DNA of 64,000 nt from Methylocystis echinoides (GTDB lineage Bacteria > Pseudomonadota > Alphaproteobacteria > Rhizobiales > Beijerinckiaceae): positions 1,748,501 to 1,812,500 of the forward strand of contig NZ_BSEC01000001.1 in NCBI RefSeq assembly GCF_027923385.1, read 5' to 3'. Under the pieces are notes generated by a model. That model searched no databases. It saw only the letters and a list, made by a program, of their open reading frames with translations, and was not told the origin of the DNA. This document shows positions 51,912-59,885 of this stretch, one piece after another (the stretch's first letter is position 1; each line of letters opens with the position of its first letter). Position numbers and translations under genes: made by a program.

Positions 51912-52151
51912 TCAGAGCTTCGAGAGGCTCGTCGTCGCGGATGCGGGCTCTGATCTGGTTGCGGCTCTGTTTCTTGTGGACGTCTTGTTTGCGTCCCCGC
52001 CTTCGAGCATGTCGAGAACATCGAGGAAACGCGCGGGGATCGGTTCGTGCAGGACTTCCGAATAGGAGGCCTGCAATTGTTGCTCGACATGTTCTGCGAT
52101 CTGCGGCGCGGCGTGGCCCTGAGACGATATTCCTCTCCCGGCTTTCAACAT
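51912..52151 (-). CDS. nepR: NepR family anti-sigma factor
   Basis: 79 aa with GGAGG eight bases before the ATG. The core IAEHVEQQLQASYSEVLHEP followed by IPARFLDVLDML is the NepR signature: two helices that sequester the ECF sigma factor EcfG until phosphorylated PhyR displaces them. The N- and C-termini are disordered and basic, as usual. NepR is normally encoded with ecfG and phyR; here it is alone, so it is either a second NepR paralog or the only one at a detached site. An EcfG-like promoter occurs at 29778 in this window. Confidence 0.82.
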   Translation of the reverse strand: MLKAGRGISSQGHAAPQIAEHVEQQLQASYSEVLHEPIPARFLDVLDMLEGGDANKTSTRNRAATRSEPASATTSLSKL

Positions 52152-52350
52152 TACGCAGCCCTCCAGCTAGACGGACTTGCCCTCGTCCGAGCGCGTCCTA
52201 CACGAGCAAACGACCAAGCCACGCTTTGTCCGATGGCTTTGTGACCGCAATGCGGCAGGAGCGTTGCGCCGCCGCCACGGTCTTCCCGGTTTCGGGCCGG
52301 GTTTTCCTCGTCTATAGAGCCGGAGGAACACCCCGGTCCGGAGGTTGCGC

Positions 52351-52668
52351 ATGCCCGCCTATTTCGTCTGTACGATGACGGTTCACGATCCCGAGACCTA
52401 TCGCAAATACACCGCGCTGACGCCGGCGACGGTCGCCCGCTATGGCGGCAAGTTTCTCACGCGCGGCGACGCGGTCGCCACAGTGGAGGGACCGGCCTTC
52501 ACCGAGCGGATGGTCATTCTCGAGTTTCCGGACCGCGCGACGGCGATGGCCTGGTATGCGGACGCGGACTACCAAAGCGCGTGCCTCTTCCGCCGCGCGG
52601 CGTCCACGGGCCGCATGATCCTGCAGGAAGGGCGCGACAACACGACCAATCCCGATCCGAAAGTGTGA
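52351..52668 (+). CDS. DUF1330 family protein
   Basis: 105 aa, dimeric alpha-beta barrel type. The start is the ATG at 52351, six bases after GGAGG. The sequence MPAYFVCTMTVHDPETYRKY, YGGKFLTRGD, ERMVILEFPDRATAMAWY and DADYQSACLFRRAA is typical of DUF1330, whose members resemble EthD/antibiotic monooxygenase-like folds. Function unknown. Divergent from nepR across 199 bp. Confidence 0.9.
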   Translation: MPAYFVCTMTVHDPETYRKYTALTPATVARYGGKFLTRGDAVATVEGPAFTERMVILEFPDRATAMAWYADADYQSACLFRRAASTGRMILQEGRDNTTNPDPKV

Positions 52669-52745
52669 CCTCCGCCGCGCGTAGCGGACGCGCTCCTGCT
52701 TAAAAAGGATTAACCCGTTTGCCGTACACAGGGCGCGAGGGCGCG

Positions 52746-53387
52746 ATGACGATTCCCTTGCGATCTTTTCCGGCGGCGACGATGCAATCCCCCTTCGATA
52801 TTCTGGGCGTGCGGGACGACGCGAGCCGGCGGGAGATCAACGCCGCCTATCGCAAGCTCGCGAAGAAATTCCACCCCGATGTCGAGGGCGGCGACGGCGA
52901 CCGCTTTCAGGAAATCACCGAAGCCTATAATGCGCTGACGGTCAGGCCGGCGCGCGGCGCCGTGGAAGCACGGCGGCCCGCCCGTCCTGTCGCGCCGGAG
53001 CCCGAGGAAGCCTTCGGACCGCGGCAATGGCTCATCACGCTGCTGCGTCGCCACACCTTCGGCGCGCTCGCCGTGTTCGCCTTCCTTTTCGGGCTGTTTC
53101 TGCTCGACTGGGGCGATGGCATTCACGAGGATTTCACGCCGGGCCTGCTGCTCGCGGGAAGCGCCGCCATTCTTCTCAGCGTCGGCTTCTTCGCCAACAG
53201 AAAGCATGTCTATGTTGATCTGCCCGACGCCGTCGAGCGCGCGATCATCTCAGTCGCGCGTTTTCTCTTCGATATGCTCGTGCGCGTCTATCTCATGCTG
53301 GTCCTCGTGTTCTCCGTCATCGCGCTGCTGGCGCTGATCAACTGGGTGAAGCGGCATTTCCTGCATTTTCTGCCGATGCATTTCTAG
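52746..53387 (+). CDS. Membrane-anchored J-domain protein
   Basis: 213 aa from the ATG at 52746; 52782 is an alternative start. A J domain (about 15-65) has LGVRDDASRREINAAYRKLA and HPD (43-45), needed to stimulate DnaK ATPase. Behind it are a Pro-rich linker and three hydrophobic helices (FGALAVFAFLFGLFLLDW, LLLAGSAAILLSVGFF, VYLMLVLVFSVIALLALI). It would recruit DnaK to the inner membrane for an unknown client. Confidence 0.85.
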   Translation: MTIPLRSFPAATMQSPFDILGVRDDASRREINAAYRKLAKKFHPDVEGGDGDRFQEITEAYNALTVRPARGAVEARRPARPVAPEPEEAFGPRQWLITLLRRHTFGALAVFAFLFGLFLLDWGDGIHEDFTPGLLLAGSAAILLSVGFFANRKHVYVDLPDAVERAIISVARFLFDMLVRVYLMLVLVFSVIALLALINWVKRHFLHFLPMHF

Positions 53388-53421
53388 CCGCGTGAATCGT
53401 CGCGCGTCCGGCGACAAAAAT

Positions 53422-53850
53422 TCAGCGCGCGCAGAATGTCGCGGCGGCGCGCCAGTCGCGCCAGATGGCCTGTTGCGCGGCCTCGAGCGGCACGCGCCCG
53501 TCGCAGACCGCATGCGGGAGGCATCTCTCGATCCTGTCCTTCGCTTCCGCCTCGTCGCGGTCCATCAGCGCGAGATTGTGCGGATCATCCGGCGCGCCCC
53601 CGAGCGACAGGGGAACCGTATGGTCGAGCTGGAAATCGGCCATCAGATCGAGCGGCAGTCCCGCTGCAAGCAGGCGTTCGCGTTTGATTGCGTTCGTATA
53701 GCTCACGGGCGGACGGACCGTCCTGGTCCAGCCCGGCAGGCAGATGGTTTCGGCGATATTGTCCTGCGTCACGGCAGGGTTGAGCGGCAGCCTCTGGGCC
53801 AGCGCCGTCGGCGCGGCAAAGGCCAGGGCGACAGCGAGCAAGCGGCGCAT
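53422..53850 (-). CDS. Secreted HNH-endonuclease-like protein
   Basis: 142 aa. Signal peptide 1-18 (ending ALA). The mature part has NPAVTQDNIAETICLPGWTR, RPPVSYTNAIKRERL, then FQLDHTVPLSLGGAPDDPHN, which carries the Asp-His and Asn of an HNH-like fold. The end, CDGRVPLEAAQQAIWRDW, matches a widespread family of small secreted proteins in Proteobacteria. Nuclease activity is not shown for most members, so I treat it as a fold assignment only. Confidence 0.75.
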   Translation of the reverse strand: MRRLLAVALAFAAPTALAQRLPLNPAVTQDNIAETICLPGWTRTVRPPVSYTNAIKRERLLAAGLPLDLMADFQLDHTVPLSLGGAPDDPHNLALMDRDEAEAKDRIERCLPHAVCDGRVPLEAAQQAIWRDWRAAATFCAR

Positions 53851-53932
53851 AAGTAAAGCCCAAGTTCATCGAGAAGATGAAGCAGGGTATAGGCTTATGA
53901 CGCTTTTGCGAAGCTGGACGGCTCATTGGAAG

Positions 53933-53960
53933 AGAGCCCCGCCGGGGTTTGCGGGGCTCT
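53933..53960 (-). terminator. Hairpin terminator downstream of the membrane protein gene
   Basis: AGAGCCCCGC (53933-53942) pairs with GCGGGGCTCT (53951-53960), a perfect 10-bp stem with an 8-nt loop, 13 bp past the stop of the leftward gene at 53974. The following T-run is weak. Confidence 0.65.
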
Positions 53961-53973
53961 TGGGGCGGGACGA

Positions 53974-54672
53974 TCAGAAGCGCGGCGCGGGCTGCGTTTT
54001 CGGTTCGGGATCGACCCAGTCCTCCGCCTCGGTGACGAAGGGCATGCGCCGCGTGTGGAGGAACTCGATCAACTGGCGCTCGATCTCGTCGCGAAGCGCG
54101 AAATCCGGCTTGTAGGCGAGGCGGCGCCAGGGCAGGAGCGGCGGCTCCAGCGTGATCGCCAGGATGTAATCCTCGGCGCGTTCGTCCGCGTCTGGCCGGC
54201 CCGCATGGGCGATCGCCACCCACAGCGGCGAGAAGCCTTTTTCCTCGATCCAGAACCCCCAGCCGTAATCTTCGCCCACAGGATCGCCGAGGGAGATGCG
54301 CGGGCCTTCGCGGGTCGCCAGATACTCGATCAGATCTACCGCGAACTGTTTGCCGGGGTGGCCATGGATGTTTTCCTTGCCGCTCGGGTCGTCGGCGTAG
54401 CGGTCGGTCGTGACCTCGAACAGGCGCCCCGCCTTGCGATCATGCGACATGACGACGGCGAGCCGCGCATTGGCCACGGAAATCAGCACGGCGATCAGCA
54501 GAAAGGGGAGAAGCAGCGCCTCCTCGGGCACGAATTCGTACATCGCCAGCGAGGGGTCGAGAACGGCCGAGAGGCCGGTCAGCACCGCGAGCGGAACCAG
54601 CAACACAAGCCCCGCGAGCACCGGCCCCGAGAGAAGTCCAAGCACAACATTCGAGATCAGCCGCTTTCTCAT
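53974..54672 (-). CDS. Membrane protein with cytoplasmic or periplasmic C-terminal domain, unknown
   Basis: 232 aa from the ATG at 54672. Two hydrophobic helices (VVLGLLSGPVLAGLVLLVPL and LLLPFLLIAVLISVANARLA) are followed by a soluble domain with FEVTTDRYADDPSGKENIHG, GWGFWIEEKGFSPLWVAIAH and a Pro-rich C-terminus. No family recognised. Separated from the divergent PEBP gene by 129 bp. Confidence 0.65.
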   Translation of the reverse strand: MRKRLISNVVLGLLSGPVLAGLVLLVPLAVLTGLSAVLDPSLAMYEFVPEEALLLPFLLIAVLISVANARLAVVMSHDRKAGRLFEVTTDRYADDPSGKENIHGHPGKQFAVDLIEYLATREGPRISLGDPVGEDYGWGFWIEEKGFSPLWVAIAHAGRPDADERAEDYILAITLEPPLLPWRRLAYKPDFALRDEIERQLIEFLHTRRMPFVTEAEDWVDPEPKTQPAPRF

Positions 54673-54801
54673 GTTTCCGTTCCGCACAGATGGGGGATTG
54701 CGAGGGAGCTTAAGCAAAGCTTGCGCGCAGGGGAAGTCTTCGGCTGCTCCAGTCCCGCGCCATCCGGCCTGGCTAATCTGACGCCGAAGGAGGCAGGCAG
54801 G

Positions 54802-55260
54802 ATGAAACTGACATCCGGGGCCTTTGTAAATGGCCACGCAATACCGCCCCAGTTCACCTGCGACGGCGAAGACCGTTCGCCGCCGCTGGCATGGGCCGGC
54901 GCGCCCCCCGAGACCAGAAGCCTCGTGCTGCTGGTCGACGACGTCGACGCGCCGGACGGCGTGTTTCACCACTGGGCCTGTTTCGACATTCCGGCCCATT
55001 ACACGGGTCTCGCCGAGGGGGCAGGGCGGCCGGAGCGCTTCGAGGATTTCCGGCACGCCGTGAATGATTTCGGCGAACTCGGCTACAATGGACCCTGTCC
55101 GCCGCATGGGGATGGCCTGCGCCGCTACCGCTTCCGCCTGCTGGCGCTGGATTGTTCGGACCTCGCCGTCCGCACGCATCCCAGCTGCCTCGAGGTGGAG
55201 AGCGCGGCGCGCAAGCATCTTCTGTTGGAAGCGCGGATGACCGGCGTTTACCACCGCTAG
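54802..55260 (+). CDS. YbhB/YbcL family Raf-kinase-inhibitor-like (PEBP) protein
   Basis: 152 aa. PEBP landmarks are IPPQFTCDGEDRSPPLAWAG, VDDVDAPDGVFHHWACFDIP and the ligand loop GYNGPCPPHGDGLRRYRF. Bacterial PEBPs of this type have a small anion-binding pocket of uncertain function. GGAGGCAGGCAGG precedes the ATG. Upstream of the zincin gene by 45 bp, possibly cotranscribed. Confidence 0.9.
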   Translation: MKLTSGAFVNGHAIPPQFTCDGEDRSPPLAWAGAPPETRSLVLLVDDVDAPDGVFHHWACFDIPAHYTGLAEGAGRPERFEDFRHAVNDFGELGYNGPCPPHGDGLRRYRFRLLALDCSDLAVRTHPSCLEVESAARKHLLLEARMTGVYHR

Positions 55261-55304
55261 AGGCCCGGCCGAAATCGCCCTAAAACAGGGGCGGGGGGAC
55301 CGGC

Positions 55305-56696
55305 ATGGGTTTTTGGGATTTTCTGCTCGGACGCGCGCGCCGGGGAACGCCGCGGCCGGACATCGCCGCGCTGGCCGATGACGCCGCCGCCAATCTTCGC
55401 GCGCTGGGTCTCTTCGTCGAGGCCCGCCCTCACGGGACCGGCTTCGTCGAAATCCGCGCCTCGACCGCCCGCAAGCTCATCACCACCCCCGACAGCGCCG
55501 AGGCCTCTGGCGTCGCTTTGCTGATCGCGGGGAAATATGATCCCCCGGCGCTCGTCTTCGAGCAGATCAATTCCATCGAGCGCGGGCTCGGGCGGCGGAT
55601 GGTGGCGGCGGTGATGGCCGGCCTGCGGGCCCATCCCAGCGTGCTGGCCTGCGTGAAGGTCAATGACCTGTCCCCCGTTCAGCCGGACGGCCGGCGCTGG
55701 TGGGAGCATGTCGCCGACGCTTACGCGGATCTCGACTGGCGCATCACCCACGACCCCGACGACGCCCATTGGCCGGCGCGTTCGGCAGAGTTCACGCGCA
55801 AAAGCGGGAAGCTGCGCGCGCTGGCGCGAGACTTCGGCCACGATCCCGATTGCGTGACGCTCAGCGCAACTGGCAAAACCTTCGACTACCTTGGCCAGCG
55901 CTTCGAGTCCGAAGGCGAGGCGACGCCGGACGGGCGGGTCGTCATCTATTACGATCCGGCCATGACCGACGCGCGGCTCGGCTGCTGTCTGGCCCATGAG
56001 CTTCAGCATCTGCGCTATTTCGCGGTGCGCGCGGCCTGGCAGGCCGAGCCGCCGGACGGACCGCTGCATCGACGCTTCGCGCGCTTCACGCCGGAGCTGC
56101 TGGCGGCAAGGCGCGGCGTCTCGCCCTATTCGAACGAGCATTGGGACGCCTGGGCCGGCGCCGGGCCGCCGCGCCTCTTCGCGGATGAGCTGGCCGAGGG
56201 CGGCAGCGAACCGATCAACGAGACCATCGCCGAGGTGGCCAAGGCGCTCTACAACTGGGGGCGTGAGGTGCGGCTCGAACCCGTCTGGCTGGAGCTTCAG
56301 GCGGCCATTGACGCGGAATACGCCCGGCTCGTGTCAGAGCCCCACGCCCATGCGGCGCAAGAGCGGCAGCATGAGCAGATAGGCGCCCGCCGTGGCGAGA
56401 ATGGAGAGGCTGAGGCTCGTCCAGAAACCCAGACCGTAGCGGATCAGCAGCGGCAGGAGCGGGAAGAGCACCAGCGAGGGGAGGATGAGCCAGAAGATCT
56501 GGCCGGAAAGCGCGGCGATTTTCGCGGGCTCCTCGCCGTCGATCCGCAGCCAGACGAAGGCGAGCAGCGAGGTCAGCGGCAGCGAGGCCACAAAGGCGGC
56601 GAAGGACGTCGAGCGCTTGGCGATTTCCGAGACGGCCACGATGACGAGGGCGGAGAGGATCGCTTTGAGGGCGTAATAAAACATGCCCGACCATAG
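55305..56696 (+). CDS. Zincin-type metallopeptidase-like protein with anomalous C-terminal extension
   Basis: 463 aa as read. The zinc motif HELQH (231-235) in LAHELQHLRYF, and a downstream acidic helix INETIAEVAKALYNWG (about 305) that could give the third ligand, suggest a gluzincin. The N-terminal 200 residues show no family I recognise. From about residue 344 the frame overlaps the convergent DUF3147 gene by 351 bp and becomes a hydrophilic, low-complexity sequence (RQEREEHQRGEDEPEDL), the expected mirror of a membrane protein. The natural C-terminus may once have been near 56335, the extension resulting from stop-codon loss. Confidence 0.7.
   Translation: MGFWDFLLGRARRGTPRPDIAALADDAAANLRALGLFVEARPHGTGFVEIRASTARKLITTPDSAEASGVALLIAGKYDPPALVFEQINSIERGLGRRMVAAVMAGLRAHPSVLACVKVNDLSPVQPDGRRWWEHVADAYADLDWRITHDPDDAHWPARSAEFTRKSGKLRALARDFGHDPDCVTLSATGKTFDYLGQRFESEGEATPDGRVVIYYDPAMTDARLGCCLAHELQHLRYFAVRAAWQAEPPDGPLHRRFARFTPELLAARRGVSPYSNEHWDAWAGAGPPRLFADELAEGGSEPINETIAEVAKALYNWGREVRLEPVWLELQAAIDAEYARLVSEPHAHAAQERQHEQIGARRGENGEAEARPETQTVADQQRQEREEHQRGEDEPEDLAGKRGDFRGLLAVDPQPDEGEQRGQRQRGHKGGEGRRALGDFRDGHDDEGGEDRFEGVIKHARP
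56334..56684 (-). CDS. DUF3147 family membrane protein
   Basis: 116 aa from the ATG at 56684. Four hydrophobic helices (YYALKAILSALVIVAVSEIA, FAAFVASLPLTSLLAFVWLRI, IFWLILPSLVLFPLLPLLIRY, SLSILATAGAYLLMLPLLRR in pieces) and the motif TSFAAFVASLPLTSLLA are typical of DUF3147. Function unknown. Wholly embedded, antisense, in the 3' part of the zincin reading frame; the compact hydrophobic pattern makes this the genuine coding strand here. Confidence 0.8.
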   Translation of the reverse strand: MFYYALKAILSALVIVAVSEIAKRSTSFAAFVASLPLTSLLAFVWLRIDGEEPAKIAALSGQIFWLILPSLVLFPLLPLLIRYGLGFWTSLSLSILATAGAYLLMLPLLRRMGVGL

Positions 56697-56822
56697 CCTT
56701 GGCCCGCGCCGGCGCGCAATGGCGCGGCGATGCTCGCCTTTCCCGGCCGCCTGTGCTAACCGAGTGGCCTCCCCCGAGCGGGGGCAAAAAAACCGGGCTG
56801 GAAACCTAAGGGTCGCGGAGAA

Positions 56823-57605
56823 ATGTCGGATATTTTCCACGAGGTCGACGAAGACGTCCGTCAGGACAAGGTTGCCGATCTATGGCGCCGTTATCAGACG
56901 CCGGTTTTCGTCGTCGCCTTTCTGATCGTCGCCGCGACGGGCGCCTGGAGCTACTATCAGGACAAGCGCCTGAAGGCGGCCGAGTCCGCCAACGCCCGCT
57001 ACGTGGCCGCCGTGCAACTTGCCGACGAGGGCAAGAACGCCGAGGCCGCCGCCGCTTTCGACGCGATCGCCAAGGACGCCCCCAAGGGCTACGCCGCGCT
57101 GGCCCGCATCCGCGCCGCCGAGGCCCGGCCTGACAAGGCCCAGGCGCTGACTGAACTCTCCGCCATCGGCGAAGACCCGAGCGTCGACAAGCTGACGCAG
57201 GAAATCGCCCTGTTGCGCGCCGCGCTGATCGTTCTCGAGGGCGACGACCGCCAGAAGCTCGAGCGCGCGCTCGGCCCGCTGATGGTCTCCAACGGCGCCT
57301 TCCGCTTCTCCGCGCAGGAGTGGAACGGCCTCGACGCCCTGTTCAACGACGATTACGACGAGGCCGAGCGCGTTTTCGAGCAGGTGCTCAACAACACCGA
57401 CGCGCCACAGTCCATGCGCCAGCGCGCTTCCGCCTACAAGGGCCTGCTGCACGCCAAGCGCGGCCCCAAGCCGGCCCCGGCGGCCGCGGGCGCCGGCGGC
57501 GCGACGGATGGCGGCAAGATCAACGTCACCCCGGTGATCGAGCCGGAGTCCGGCGGCGAGATGCCGGCCGGGACCGCCCCGCTCGAGGCGTCGCCCGGCA
57601 AGTGA
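56823..57605 (+). CDS. YfgM-like tetratricopeptide membrane protein
   Basis: 260 aa. The N-terminus DIFHEVDEDVRQDKVADLWRRY and one membrane helix (TPVFVVAFLIVAATGAWSYY) are typical of the YfgM/DUF2133 family. A TPR-like periplasmic region follows (AAAFDAIAKDAPKGYAALAR, FNDDYDEAERVFEQVLNN), then a Pro/Gly-rich tail. YfgM assists periplasmic chaperone networks and binds the SecYEG translocon in E. coli. The family usually precedes bamB and der; here der follows directly after a 198-bp palindrome-rich spacer. Confidence 0.87.
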   Translation: MSDIFHEVDEDVRQDKVADLWRRYQTPVFVVAFLIVAATGAWSYYQDKRLKAAESANARYVAAVQLADEGKNAEAAAAFDAIAKDAPKGYAALARIRAAEARPDKAQALTELSAIGEDPSVDKLTQEIALLRAALIVLEGDDRQKLERALGPLMVSNGAFRFSAQEWNGLDALFNDDYDEAERVFEQVLNNTDAPQSMRQRASAYKGLLHAKRGPKPAPAAAGAGGATDGGKINVTPVIEPESGGEMPAGTAPLEASPGK

Positions 57606-57610
57606 AATAA

Positions 57611-57764
57611 TTCCCTCTCCCCGTGAAACGGGGAGAGGGTCAGGGTGAGGGGCAAAGCCGCGTAGTGAATGTGGCCTGCCCCTCACCCCGGCCCTCTCCC
57701 CGCAGGCGGAGAGAGGGGGAAAACCTGACTATTCCATTCGCCCTCTCCCGCCGGGAGAGGGTTT
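57611..57764. repeat. Cluster of three CCCTCTCCC palindromes
   Basis: Three hairpins occur in 150 bp: CCCTCTCCCCGTGAAACGGGGAGAGGG (57611-57637), an imperfect CCCTCTCCCCGCAGGCGGAGAGAGGG near 57692-57717, and CCCTCTCCCGCCGGGAGAGGG near 57742-57762. They fill the spacer between the YfgM-like gene and der and may terminate or stabilise transcripts. Confidence 0.75.
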
Positions 57765-57803
57765 CGCGTTATTGAAGAGCGTCACGCGCCCCAGGTTCGA
57801 TAC

Positions 57804-59210
57804 ATGTCCTTCTCGCTCGCCATCATCGGCCGTCCCAATGTCGGCAAATCGACGCTGTTCAACCGGCTCACCGGCAAGAAGCTCGCGCTGGTCGACGACC
57901 GGCCGGGCGTCACCCGCGACCGCCGCGAGGGGGAGGGCAAGCTCGCCGACCTGCGCTTCACCATCATCGACACGGCCGGGCTGGAGGAGGGCGCGCGCGC
58001 CTCTCTGGAGGGGCGCATGCGCGCCCAGACCGAAAACGCCATCCTTTCGGCCGACGCCATTCTCTTCGTGATCGACGCGCGCGTGGGGGTGACGCCGGAC
58101 GACAAATATTTCGCCGACCTCGTGCGCCGCGCGGGCAAGCCGGTCATCCTGATCGCCAACAAGGCGGAAGGGAAGGCGGGCGAGGCGGGCGCCTTCGAGG
58201 CCTTTACGCTGGGCCTTGGCGACCCGGTGCCGCTGTCGGCCGAGCATGGCGAGGGGATGGGCGCGCTCTACGAGGCGCTGCGCGAGGCGCTGCCCGAAGA
58301 GACGGATCTCCCCGCGGAAGAAGAAGAGCAGCAGGAAGAAAGCCTCTACGACGACGAAGAGGACGGTAGCGATCTCGATGTCACCAAGCCGCTGCGCATC
58401 ACCGTCGTCGGCCGCCCCAACGCCGGCAAATCGACGCTGATCAACCGCATTCTCGGCGAGGAGCGCCTGCTCACCGGGCCCGAGGCGGGGATCACGCGCG
58501 ACTCCATCGGCGTCGACTTCCTGTGGCGCGACCGCAAGATGAAGCTTTTCGACACGGCTGGCCTGCGCAAGCGGGCCAAGGTCGTCGACAAGCTGGAAAA
58601 ACTCTCCGCCGCCGACGCGCTGCGCGCCGTGCGCTTTTCCGAAGTCGTGGTGCTGCTGGTCGACTCGACCATTCCCTTCGAGAAGCAGGACCTCACCATC
58701 GCCGATCTCGCCGCGCGCGAGGGCCGCGCCTTCGTGATCGGTCTCGGCAAATGGGACCTCATCGAGGACAAGGGCGCGCTGCTGACCAAGCTGCGCGAGG
58801 ACGCCGAGCGGCTTCTGCCGCAGGTGCGCGGCTGTCCGGTCGTGCCGGTCTCGGGCGCGACAGGGCAGGGGATCGACAGGCTCATGGAGGCGATCATCGC
58901 CACCCATGAAGTGTGGAACCGCCGCATCGCCACGGGACGGCTCAACCGCTGGCTGCTGCGGGCGGTGGAGGAGACGCCGCCGCCGGCGGTCTCCGGACGG
59001 CGCATCAAGATCCGCTACATGACGCAGGCGAAGTCCCGCCCGCCGCATTTCGTGCTGTTCGGCAATCAGCTCGACGAATTGCCGGCGAGCTACGAGCGCT
59101 TCCTCATCAACGGCATGCGCAAGACCTTCGATCTGCCCGGCGTGCCGCTCCGCATTTCGAAGCGGGCGGGCGACAATCCGTTTGCGGGGAAGAAAAAGAA
59201 GCGAGATTAG
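57804..59210 (+). CDS. der: Ribosome biogenesis GTPase Der (EngA)
   Basis: 468 aa. Two tandem G domains: the first P-loop [11 protein letters not shown] (9-19), the second [11 protein letters not shown] (about 201-211). A KH-like C-terminal domain ends [20 protein letters not shown] and KKR. Der is needed for 50S subunit maturation. An acidic linker ([20 protein letters not shown]) separates the G domains. Intact and of normal length. Confidence 0.96.
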   Translation: MSFSLAIIGRPNVGKSTLFNRLTGKKLALVDDRPGVTRDRREGEGKLADLRFTIIDTAGLEEGARASLEGRMRAQTENAILSADAILFVIDARVGVTPDDKYFADLVRRAGKPVILIANKAEGKAGEAGAFEAFTLGLGDPVPLSAEHGEGMGALYEALREALPEETDLPAEEEEQQEESLYDDEEDGSDLDVTKPLRITVVGRPNAGKSTLINRILGEERLLTGPEAGITRDSIGVDFLWRDRKMKLFDTAGLRKRAKVVDKLEKLSAADALRAVRFSEVVVLLVDSTIPFEKQDLTIADLAAREGRAFVIGLGKWDLIEDKGALLTKLREDAERLLPQVRGCPVVPVSGATGQGIDRLMEAIIATHEVWNRRIATGRLNRWLLRAVEETPPPAVSGRRIKIRYMTQAKSRPPHFVLFGNQLDELPASYERFLINGMRKTFDLPGVPLRISKRAGDNPFAGKKKKRD

Positions 59211-59227
59211 GCGCGATCGGCGCTTTC

Positions 59228-59818
59228 TCAGAACCTCGAAAGCGCCAATCGCACCGCCGCGGCGAAGAGATGGCGGCCGTCCGGATCGTCCTTTAGCCGC
59301 AACCGTAGCGCCATCGGCAGCTCCAGCTGCACGCCCGCGCCCTGCCGTCCCCGATTGCAGATATTCGCCGGATCGCGCCCCGAGAGCGGATGACCCTCGC
59401 CGACCGATTTTGCATGGAAGCCGCTGTCACGCAGCGCCGCGGCGATGGCGTCGCGCAGCGGCTCGTGCAGGCCGCCCACCCACACGGAGGCGTCGTCATC
59501 GCCATTCTTGCGGCCATGCACGCCGACGACGATGTCGCTGCCTTGAACGAGCTGCATCGCCTGCGGCTCATCGAAGCGCGTCGAGGTGATATGGAGCCCG
59601 TCACCTCTCGCCCGCCGGGTGAGGCTCTCGAAGCAATAGAATGAAAGAACTTCGCCCGCGATGGCGATGGTCGCCTCCGAGGCGCCGGGCTCGATCCAGC
59701 CGCCATGCGGCGTGACGATGGCGATGGGCGATGGCCGCGTGGCGAAGCGGATGCGGTAGTGCACACCCTCGATTTCGCGCGCCGCGAGTGCGGCGAAGGA
59801 GGCGTATTGGTCTGTCAT
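59228..59818 (-). CDS. Poly-gamma-glutamate hydrolase family protein
   Basis: 196 aa from the ATG at 59818, with another in-frame ATG at 59833. The zinc-amidase motif TPHGGWIEPGASE (about 36-48), a later GVHGRKNGDD and the C-terminal LELPMALR are typical of the phage-type PGA hydrolase family (DUF867). The enzyme would cleave gamma-glutamyl polymers; the host context is unknown. Convergent with der (17-bp gap) and divergent from the caspase-like gene, whose promoter element lies in its 5' region. Confidence 0.78.
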   Translation of the reverse strand: MTDQYASFAALAAREIEGVHYRIRFATRPSPIAIVTPHGGWIEPGASEATIAIAGEVLSFYCFESLTRRARGDGLHITSTRFDEPQAMQLVQGSDIVVGVHGRKNGDDDASVWVGGLHEPLRDAIAAALRDSGFHAKSVGEGHPLSGRDPANICNRGRQGAGVQLELPMALRLRLKDDPDGRHLFAAAVRLALSRF

Positions 59819-59826
59819 GGCGTACG

Positions 59827-59877
59827 TTGACATAGGGTATTTTAATGCCACGCTGAAGCCTTGGAGCGGGCTCGGAG
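59827..59877 (+). promoter_or_regulatory. Conserved control region of the first caspase-like gene
   Basis: TTGACA (59827-59832), 12 bases, then ATGCCACGCTGAAG (59845-59858), then CTCGGAG (59871-59877), which is the SD eight bases before the ATG at 59886. The same three blocks in the same order occur before the second gene. No clear TATAAT is present at 17-bp spacing, so the promoter may be of an unusual or regulated class. Confidence 0.5.
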
Positions 59878-59885
59878 TGGCGACG

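Noticed and set aside
52319..52345. GGAAC...GTT upstream of the DUF1330 gene as an EcfG promoter
   Set aside because: The spacer is only about 14 bp, and the GTT overlaps the ribosome-binding region.
59817..59885. Upstream ATG at 59817 as the start of the first caspase-like gene
   Set aside because: It shares a CATG with the divergent hydrolase start, has no SD, and would put the conserved TTGACA and ATGCCA blocks inside the coding region.
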